Origin: Gemmatimonadales bacterium
GTDB lineage: Bacteria; Gemmatimonadota; Gemmatimonadetes; Gemmatimonadales; GWC2-71-9
NCBI GenBank assembly: GCA_030597435.1
Contig: JAUVRV010000174.1
Coordinates: forward strand, 1 to 6,267
Reading direction: 5' to 3'
DNA length: 6,267 nt
Shown: positions 1 through 4,600 of the stretch, piece after piece
How the letters are laid out: each line of letters opens with the position of its first letter
Position numbering within the stretch: the first letter of the stretch is position 1
The notes under the pieces: model-generated
The model's database searches: none
Told to the model about the DNA's origin: nothing
The model's input: the letters and a program-made list of their open reading frames with translations, nothing else
Position numbers and translations under genes: made by a program

Positions 1-35
1 AGACTCAGCAACGCGAGCAGAGATAATGGACGCAT
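1..35 (-). CDS. Start of a probable exported protein, third gene of the kinase operon (cut by left edge)
   Basis: An ATG at 35 (reverse strand) begins only 2 nt after the kinase stop codon and stays open to the window edge, reading MRPLSLLALLS. A single Arg followed by a Leu-rich hydrophobic run is what the start of a Sec signal peptide looks like, so the product is probably secreted or an envelope protein. The 2-nt gap matches the 3-nt gap between the two genes upstream, which supports co-transcription and translational coupling. No strong Shine-Dalgarno is visible before it. Only 11 codons are present, so the function cannot be told and a chance reading is possible. Confidence 0.45.
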   Translation of the reverse strand, partial: MRPLSLLALLS

Positions 36-37
36 AG

Positions 38-1672
38 CTACGGTATCCGTACGAGGATCTTTTGGCGCCTTACTTCGTTGCGGGCGGTGATGCGGACAGT
101 GTCCACCACCGTCTGGAAACCTTGTCTCCTGATCTCCAGCACGTACGTGCCGGGAGAAAGTTGATGACGAAAGAGCGGAGTTTCCTGAATGAACACGTCG
201 TCAATCCAGATACTGCCGAATGGGTTTGAATTGACGGTCAGCCAGCCAACCTGTGGCACGGCCGGCTGTTGCAGAGCCGGTCTCTGAGTCTGTGGGCGGG
301 ATTCGGTGTTGCGACCACTTGTCACCGGAGGTGTGACCGGATCCGACGAGGGCTGCTGAGTTTGTTCCTCCTCGCCACTGCCGGCTGGAGTGTTCGCGGT
401 TAAACTCACGGTCGAGTCGCGGTCCACAGATTCGTCGTTCGCTGCAAACAGGGTGTCAGTACTTGCCGTGTCCTGTGCCGTCACGACCGGCTGGCTGGCG
501 GATTGACCGTCTGACGGTTGCTGGACCATACGCTCCAGCCAGTACCATCCTCCCACAGCCCCTCCGCCAATCACCGCTAGAGAGGCGAGAACGAGCGGAG
601 CCGTGCGCTTCTTGCGAGGCCGTTTCATGGCCGCGGCCGACGGTGTCAGCTCGGTGGTGTCACCCTCTATCGATGCACGGCTCAAGCGGATCATGGCTGA
701 CGGCCGGCTACTCGGTTCGCCCACTGGATTCTCTGGCCAGATCGCGGTGGCAAGAGCTTCCATGTGCTCGAAGCGATGTTCCGGCTCGCGCATGAGCGCC
801 TTGTGCAGCGCGTCGGCTATGTAGTCTGGGATATCATCGCGCACTTCTTTGATCCAGCGTGGTTCCTCAAACAACTTCTTGTAGAGGACCGCGTGTATCG
901 TGTCTTCCTCGAACGGCAGCTTGCCGGTCAACATCCTGTACGCCACCACCGCCAGCGAGTATTGGTCGCTGCGGCCATCGACGTCCACGCCCTTGCTCTG
1001 TTCGGGACTCATGTAGTGGGGAGTGCCGACCACCTGACCAGTCGCCGTGAGTTGATGGGTGGCCGATTCGACTGCCTTTGAGATCCCAAAGTCGGTGAGA
1101 ACCGCTCGCCCTCTCTCGTCGATCATGATGTTCGCCGGCTTGATGTCACGGTGCACAATACCCCGTTGGTGTGCGTGCCCGAGAGCGCACGCCGCCTCCC
1201 AGATGATGCGCCGCACCAGATCGGCCGGCATCGGACCTGCCTCCAGTATCTGCTCCAGGCTCCTGCCGGTTACGAACTTCATTACGAAGTAGTGGAACTC
1301 CCCCTGGCTCTCCACCGAGTAGATGGGAATGATGTTAGGATGGTCCAGCTTGGCAGCCGTGCGGGCCTCGCGTTCGAACCGCTCCACGATGTTGGCATCG
1401 TGGGATAACTCAGGTGGCAGGACCTTGATCGCGACAGGACGCTCGAGCCTCCGATCCGTAGCCAGGAACACCGCCCCCATGCCTCCTCGGCCAAGCAGTT
1501 CCTTCAGGTCGTAGTGGTCCACCACTGCGGCTCTCAATTGTGTGAACAGGTGATCCGACGCCGCGTTGAGTTCGATCCGGGGTCCGGTACCTGGGTCTGA
1601 TGTGTCTGACCCGCAGGAAAGACAGTAGCGGCTGTTTTCCGGAATCGGCGTGTTACAGTTGGCGCAGATCAT
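38..1672 (-). CDS. Transmembrane Ser/Thr protein kinase with N-terminal zinc ribbon and C-terminal PEGA domain
   Basis: This 544-residue Hanks-type (PknB-like) kinase phosphorylates Ser/Thr on proteins. Residues 3-20 form a zinc ribbon (C3-x2-C6 and C17-x2-C20). The kinase domain spans about 54-312 and every key element is present: glycine loop GRGGMG 61-66, VAIK Lys83, likely helix-C Glu102, HRDIKPAN with Asp176, DFG with Asp194, and SPE at 222-224. Thr209 and Thr211 align with the activation-loop sites Thr171/Thr173 of mycobacterial PknB, so it should be active and autophosphorylating. A basic patch (RPRKKR, 351-356) precedes one membrane helix at about 358-379. A Ser/Thr/Gln/Pro-rich linker follows, then a PEGA domain (about 476-542), which should face the periplasm. 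The ATG is 3 nt past the stop of the lipoprotein gene, with a G-run (1682-1687) 9 nt upstream as ribosome site. The substrate is unknown. Confidence 0.95.
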   Translation of the reverse strand: MICANCNTPIPENSRYCLSCGSDTSDPGTGPRIELNAASDHLFTQLRAAVVDHYDLKELLGRGGMGAVFLATDRRLERPVAIKVLPPELSHDANIVERFEREARTAAKLDHPNIIPIYSVESQGEFHYFVMKFVTGRSLEQILEAGPMPADLVRRIIWEAACALGHAHQRGIVHRDIKPANIMIDERGRAVLTDFGISKAVESATHQLTATGQVVGTPHYMSPEQSKGVDVDGRSDQYSLAVVAYRMLTGKLPFEEDTIHAVLYKKLFEEPRWIKEVRDDIPDYIADALHKALMREPEHRFEHMEALATAIWPENPVGEPSSRPSAMIRLSRASIEGDTTELTPSAAAMKRPRKKRTAPLVLASLAVIGGGAVGGWYWLERMVQQPSDGQSASQPVVTAQDTASTDTLFAANDESVDRDSTVSLTANTPAGSGEEEQTQQPSSDPVTPPVTSGRNTESRPQTQRPALQQPAVPQVGWLTVNSNPFGSIWIDDVFIQETPLFRHQLSPGTYVLEIRRQGFQTVVDTVRITARNEVRRQKILVRIP

Positions 1673-1675
1673 GTT

Positions 1676-3349
1676 CTAACGCCCCCCGGCAGGCCTCTCT
1701 GCTGAAGAGCGCTTGCGACCTTGGATCATGCGATGCCTCGCCTCTAGCCCATCCTTCAAGGCCTGAACGGTGATAGGCGCCGGTGGCGCAACAGCTAAGA
1801 TCTCGCTGCTGATTGTGTACTCCGTCGGTAGACCGATGAAATCGACAACCAAGAGAAAGTAATCACCGGGATCCAGAAACGCGCCCCTCGTTTGATTCAC
1901 CGCCGCCGCATCAGATCCAAATCCGAAATCGACCACGACCAGTGAGTCAGGACGCCAATCCCGAATCACGTAGGTGTCGAGATCGGCAAACTCCTCCGTG
2001 ACATCGACAGTGAACTGCACGTTCGCACCGGTACCGACCGTGAACGTGTACCAATCGGCGTCATGCGGGGTGTCGATGCTCAGTCTGTCCACGGTGCCGG
2101 GCACCGGGATGCTCTGGGCCACCGAGCAGTAGTCGTTCTCCTCATAGCGGTCAGGTACCAGAGCGGAGTGATATCCCGGCTTGATCCGCAGCCCGGTGCG
2201 GAGCGGCGTTACGAGATTGAGACTGTCAACGAACACACCGATCCCCGATAGGTTGACTACCGGATCGTAAAACGGTCCCCCTTCTCCGTATGCGATCATT
2301 ACGTGGTACGTACCGGCGGGTATGTCCTGCAAGGCGATCACAGCCGAGTCGGGTGGTACCTCGAACGTGAAGGTGTATTCCCCCAGGTCGGGAAAGTAGA
2401 ATCCCAACCCGTCGCAGGGGCGGGAGCCGGCACCCGTACCCCAGTCACCCGGTGCCACGGCGTATACCCCAACACCGTCGCTCGCCAGCACCGACGACGA
2501 CCAGAACAGCGAGTTGGTCACGTACACGTCAAACCGCGATCCTCCCGCTGGCGACCATGCAGAAACGGTCCAATCGCCGGGCGACGTCGTGGTAAAGGTG
2601 TACCAGTCTACACCTAGACGACCATCCCCTCTCCTCACGCGTTCGAAGGCAAGTGCCGGATTGTAGATGCTATCTGAAATGGAGCCGAACTGAGTCGGGA
2701 CAGAGTCGTTGGGTTCGTAGATGTCACGCTGGCTCACCAGAATCGAGTCGCTGATCAGAAGACCCTCAAAGCCAATCAGAACAGCTTGCGATATCACCGG
2801 GGCTGGCGGCGTGACCCACAAGGATAGTATGCCGAACCTATCCAGCTGTCCCGGTTCCTGCGGTATGTACGAATGGAATATCGCGTCCGCCCCGCTAAAT
2901 GTCGCCGCTAGAGTCTGAGTCAGACCCACACCAAAGAGGTCCACCACCGAGCCGTACCGTACCTGTCGCGGTGCAATACTGTCTAGTTCGTACACGTCCC
3001 TCACTTCCACCATCTGAGTGGCGACCTGGGCGCCCTGAAAAGTGAGCGCCGATGCGCTCACCTGCGCCTCACCAGGCGTCGAGGCGAAAAGCCTGCCGTC
3101 TTCGCTCACCAAGACGACGGTGACATCGCTGGAGCTATAGCTCACACCCGCATTTGTCACGGTGTCGCCCTGCGACAGCACATGTGCACTGAGCTGGAGG
3201 GTATCTCCCATGATGAGCGGGGGGATCGAGTCCAACTGCACCGCCAACTGACTGGAACGATCTGTGGGTACATCGCACGCCCCAATGACTAGCATCGAGA
3301 TGCCGATTGAGGCACGCGCCAAGCGCACTTTTCCAGCTGGGCTCAGCAT
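1676..3349 (-). CDS. Secreted lipoprotein with Ig-like, IPT-like and two PPC-like beta domains
   Basis: The product has 557 residues from the ATG at 3349. The N-terminus has Lys/Arg, a hydrophobic stretch and a lipobox ending IGAC, so the mature protein should start at lipidated Cys25. Asp follows it, which in E. coli keeps lipoproteins in the inner membrane, though this rule may not hold here. Domains by pattern (numbering from this ATG): a Big_2-like Ig domain at about 38-116; an IPT/TIG-like domain at about 125-207 (FGVGLT, ATFSGAD); a first PPC-like domain at about 209-360 opening with YEPND 211-215 and DWYTF 248-252; and a second at about 400-516 with YEEND 402-406 and DWYTF 432-436. Cys312 and Cys408 could form a disulphide. 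No enzyme motif is seen, so a binding or structural envelope role is inferred. It is the first gene of the operon with the kinase. A longer TTG start at 3397 is open but would bury the signal peptide behind 16 residues. Confidence 0.85.
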   Translation of the reverse strand: MLSPAGKVRLARASIGISMLVIGACDVPTDRSSQLAVQLDSIPPLIMGDTLQLSAHVLSQGDTVTNAGVSYSSSDVTVVLVSEDGRLFASTPGEAQVSASALTFQGAQVATQMVEVRDVYELDSIAPRQVRYGSVVDLFGVGLTQTLAATFSGADAIFHSYIPQEPGQLDRFGILSLWVTPPAPVISQAVLIGFEGLLISDSILVSQRDIYEPNDSVPTQFGSISDSIYNPALAFERVRRGDGRLGVDWYTFTTTSPGDWTVSAWSPAGGSRFDVYVTNSLFWSSSVLASDGVGVYAVAPGDWGTGAGSRPCDGLGFYFPDLGEYTFTFEVPPDSAVIALQDIPAGTYHVMIAYGEGGPFYDPVVNLSGIGVFVDSLNLVTPLRTGLRIKPGYHSALVPDRYEENDYCSVAQSIPVPGTVDRLSIDTPHDADWYTFTVGTGANVQFTVDVTEEFADLDTYVIRDWRPDSLVVVDFGFGSDAAAVNQTRGAFLDPGDYFLLVVDFIGLPTEYTISSEILAVAPPAPITVQALKDGLEARHRMIQGRKRSSAERPAGGR

Positions 3350-3434
3350 GATGCAAACACGATGGGAGGTACGATCAACGCTGTCAAGTCCTTGCAAACA
3401 TTACAGATAGCCGAGTTACACCCCTAGCCACAGA

Positions 3435-3453
3435 CCCGCCTGGTTACGGCGGG
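3435..3453. repeat. Short GC-rich inverted repeat (hairpin) in the divergent intergenic region
   Basis: CCCGCC at 3435-3440 is perfectly complementary to GGCGGG at 3448-3453, around the 7-nt loop TGGTTAC. The 6-bp all-GC stem could form in either transcript. No T-run follows on the plus strand, so it does not look like an intrinsic terminator. An operator or 5' leader structure is possible, but chance is not excluded. Confidence 0.3.
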
Positions 3454-3480
3454 AGTCGCAGCCCACCGTCAGCTATCAGA

Positions 3481-3491
3481 CGATATTATCG
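3481..3491 (+). promoter_or_regulatory. Palindrome CGATATTATCG overlapping a -10-like box upstream of the EVE gene
   Basis: CGATA and TATCG form a perfect 5-bp inverted repeat around one T. It contains TATTAT (3484-3489), a 5-of-6 match to the sigma-70 -10 consensus, about 140 nt upstream of the EVE start. No good -35 is found at 16-18 bp spacing. It could be a promoter with an overlapping repressor site, or chance in an AT-richer patch. Confidence 0.25.
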
Positions 3492-3629
3492 GCACAATGT
3501 CAGGATTCCCCATGCCCTTGCAGTGCCGAGGATCACCACAACGGCGCGGGACGCGAGTGGTGAAAGGCTGGGTTGGCAACTATCTTCGGGCTCGTTCCAG
3601 GCAACTCTGCACCCACGAGATCCACTGTT

Positions 3630-4082
3630 ATGCAATGCTGGCTCATGAAATCGGAACCGGACGTTTACTCCATCGATGACTTGGAGCGCGACGGGTCAAC
3701 GTACTGGGAAGGCGTGCGCAACTACTCGGCCCGTAACAACATGCGCAAGATGACTGTGGGCGATCTGGTCTTGTACTATCACAGCAATGCCAAGCCACCC
3801 GGTGTGGTGGGTGTGGCCCGCGTCATCAAAGAGGCATACGCCGACCCACACCAATGGGACCGCAACAGCAAGTACTTCGATGCCAAGTCGACCAGAGACG
3901 ACCCACGATGGTCCATGGTGGATGTGGAGTTCGTTGAGAAACTCCCTGCACTAGTGCCACTCGATACGCTCAAGACAACCAAGGGCCTCGAGGAGATGGT
4001 CGTCGCCAAACGGGGCAGGCTGTCGGTGCAGCCGGTTACGGAAAAGGAGTTCGAGATCGTCAAGCGGATTGCTCACGGCTAG
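3630..4082 (+). CDS. EVE-domain protein (PUA-like fold, THYN1 family)
   Basis: This 150-residue protein is a single EVE domain, the usual length for stand-alone bacterial members. The family belongs to the PUA/ASCH/YTH-like superfamily and is thought to bind modified bases in DNA or RNA; human THYN1 is the best-known relative. Signature stretches are WLMKSEPDVYSIDDL (4-18), GVRNYSARNNMRKM (28-41), GDLVLYYHSN (44-53), GVVGVARV (58-65) and DPRWSMVDVEF (91-101). The ATG at 3630 was chosen because it keeps the conserved Trp just before LMKSEPD and has a weak GAGA purine site 9 nt upstream. A TTG at 3573 would add 19 residues unlike the family. The domain itself is confident; its role here is not. 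Many stand-alone EVE proteins look like housekeeping genes, and no nuclease or methylase is next to it to suggest defence. Confidence 0.93.
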   Translation: MQCWLMKSEPDVYSIDDLERDGSTYWEGVRNYSARNNMRKMTVGDLVLYYHSNAKPPGVVGVARVIKEAYADPHQWDRNSKYFDAKSTRDDPRWSMVDVEFVEKLPALVPLDTLKTTKGLEEMVVAKRGRLSVQPVTEKEFEIVKRIAHG

Positions 4083-4117
4083 CGTGTTTTCCGCGCGGCT
4101 GGATCCCATTCCAACGT

Positions 4118-4513
4118 TTGCGGCAATCACTCCGTCTAACCCAACGAAACCAAGGTCAGACTTCGAACGGAGTGCCCAATGCCACGCCATGGCAAGTACC
4201 TTCCGCTCTCTCCGGCAACACACTCAAGCAATTCAGAATCCACGGGGTAACGCCACGATTCATAGAGGAGATGGAGGAACTCGGTTACACCGACCTCTCC
4301 CCCAACACTCTCGAGCAGTTCCGGATCCACGGTGTCACACCAAAGTTCGTCGAGTCGATGGCAGAGGTCGGTTACGACGACCTTCCCACCAAGGCCCTCG
4401 TTCGGATGAGAATCCACGGTGTCAATGCGAGCTTCGTGAAGCGACTCGAGCAGCGGGGGATCAAGGATCTGTCGACCAAAGAGTTAATCGATATGAAGAT
4501 TCACGGATGGTGA
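4118..4513 (+). CDS. Small protein of 29-residue 'RIHGVTP' tandem repeats; start unresolved, possibly frameshifted
   Basis: Read from the TTG at 4118 this gives 131 residues. From residue 31 on it is three full 29-residue repeats (31-59, 60-88, 89-117) and half a fourth (118-131). The pattern is LS-x3-L-x2-(F/M)-(R/K)-IHGV(T/N)-x2-F(V/I)-x2-(M/L)-x3-G(Y/I)-x-D. From memory, similar repeats occur at the C-terminus of some BlaR1/M56-type membrane peptidases and in small proteins of Gemmatimonadota, Acidobacteria and Bacteroidetes; their function is unknown to me, with protein-protein contact a guess. The first 30 residues are polar and not repeat-like. No in-frame start is well placed: TTG 4118 and GTG 4172 lack spaced ribosome sites, and the first in-frame ATG (4271) lies inside repeat 1. 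An ATG at 4179 in another frame has a good GGAG. The gene sits 35 nt after the EVE gene on the same strand. Confidence 0.65.
   Translation: MRQSLRLTQRNQGQTSNGVPNATPWQVPSALSGNTLKQFRIHGVTPRFIEEMEELGYTDLSPNTLEQFRIHGVTPKFVESMAEVGYDDLPTKALVRMRIHGVNASFVKRLEQRGIKDLSTKELIDMKIHGW
4169..4181 (+). promoter_or_regulatory. Ribosome-binding site and ATG in a different frame from the repeat ORF
   Basis: GGAG at 4169-4172 stands 6 nt before an ATG at 4179-4181, the best start signal near the repeat protein. This frame reads MPRHGKYLPLS and stops at 4250. It would enter the repeat frame if two bases were absent, for instance one CT unit of the CTCTCTC run at 4206-4212. It may be the true ancestral start of the repeat gene. 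Confidence 0.4.
4208..4510 (+). repeat. Tandem 87-bp coding repeats (about 3.5 copies)
   Basis: Units lie at 4208-4294, 4295-4381, 4382-4468 and a partial one at 4469-4510, each encoding one 29-residue repeat. The strongest DNA identity is around the codons for RIHGVTP (for example TTCCGGATCCACGGTGTCAC at 4319-4338). Copies 1 and 2 are closest in protein sequence; copy 3 and the partial unit have diverged. The exact 29-codon period without indels points to past duplication with selection on the encoded repeat. Confidence 0.85.
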
Positions 4514-4519
4514 GCTAAC

Positions 4520-4588
4520 GGGGAACGGGGAAAAGGGAACAGGGAACGGTACAACCATCCCTTCCCCCTTCCCTGTTCCCCGTTCCCT
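4520..4588. repeat. Heptamer-built imperfect hairpin between convergent genes; possible bidirectional terminator
   Basis: The left arm (4520-4549) is four 7-bp units of GGGAAC-like type. The right arm (4559-4588) carries four such units on the opposite strand. The arms pair over 30 positions with about four mismatches and one G-U, leaving the 9-nt loop TACAACCAT (4550-4558). The structure starts 6 nt after the repeat-protein stop and ends 12 nt before the S9 peptidase stop, filling the gap between convergent genes. It could end transcription from both sides, although no T-run follows either arm. It resembles short tandem heptamer families dispersed in some bacterial genomes, such as the cyanobacterial STRR repeats. 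Confidence 0.75.
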
Positions 4589-4600
4589 GTCACAAATATC

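Larger units (their letters stand above)
3350..3629. other. Divergent intergenic region (280 bp)
   Basis: This gap separates the minus-strand lipoprotein-kinase operon from the plus-strand EVE gene, so it should hold promoters for both directions. On the minus strand, a TGTAAT -10-like box (3405-3400) lies about 50 nt before the lipoprotein ATG, without a convincing -35. A TTGACA (3387-3382) is also present, but its spacing would put the transcript start almost on the ATG. On the plus strand there is a TATTAT at 3484-3489. No convincing gene is seen: a 60-codon frame from 3497 mostly overlaps the EVE gene in another frame. Confidence 0.5.

Noticed and set aside
764..1081. 105-codon plus-strand open frame inside the kinase gene
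   Set aside because: It is antisense to the catalytic core of a clearly real kinase, has no recognisable domain, and is expected from GC-rich coding DNA.
3350..3397. TTG start at 3397 for the lipoprotein
   Set aside because: It would put 16 extra residues before a normal lipoprotein signal peptide and has no ribosome site; the ATG at 3349 gives a standard signal sequence.
3497..3679. 60-codon plus-strand frame upstream of and overlapping the EVE gene
   Set aside because: It overlaps the EVE start in another frame, has no ribosome site, and its Arg/Cys-rich product resembles no known family.
4208..4510. CRISPR-like array
   Set aside because: The 87-bp repeats are coding, contiguous without spacers, and diverge as protein repeats do.
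3630..4513. EVE plus repeat protein as an anti-phage defence pair
   Set aside because: No nuclease, methylase, ATPase or toxin accompanies them; the surrounding genes are a peptidase and a kinase operon, so there is no positive support.
4069..4518. 149-codon plus-strand frame overlapping the repeat protein
   Set aside because: Its product is Arg/Pro/Gln-rich with no family features, while the overlapping frame encodes clear protein-level 29-residue repeats.
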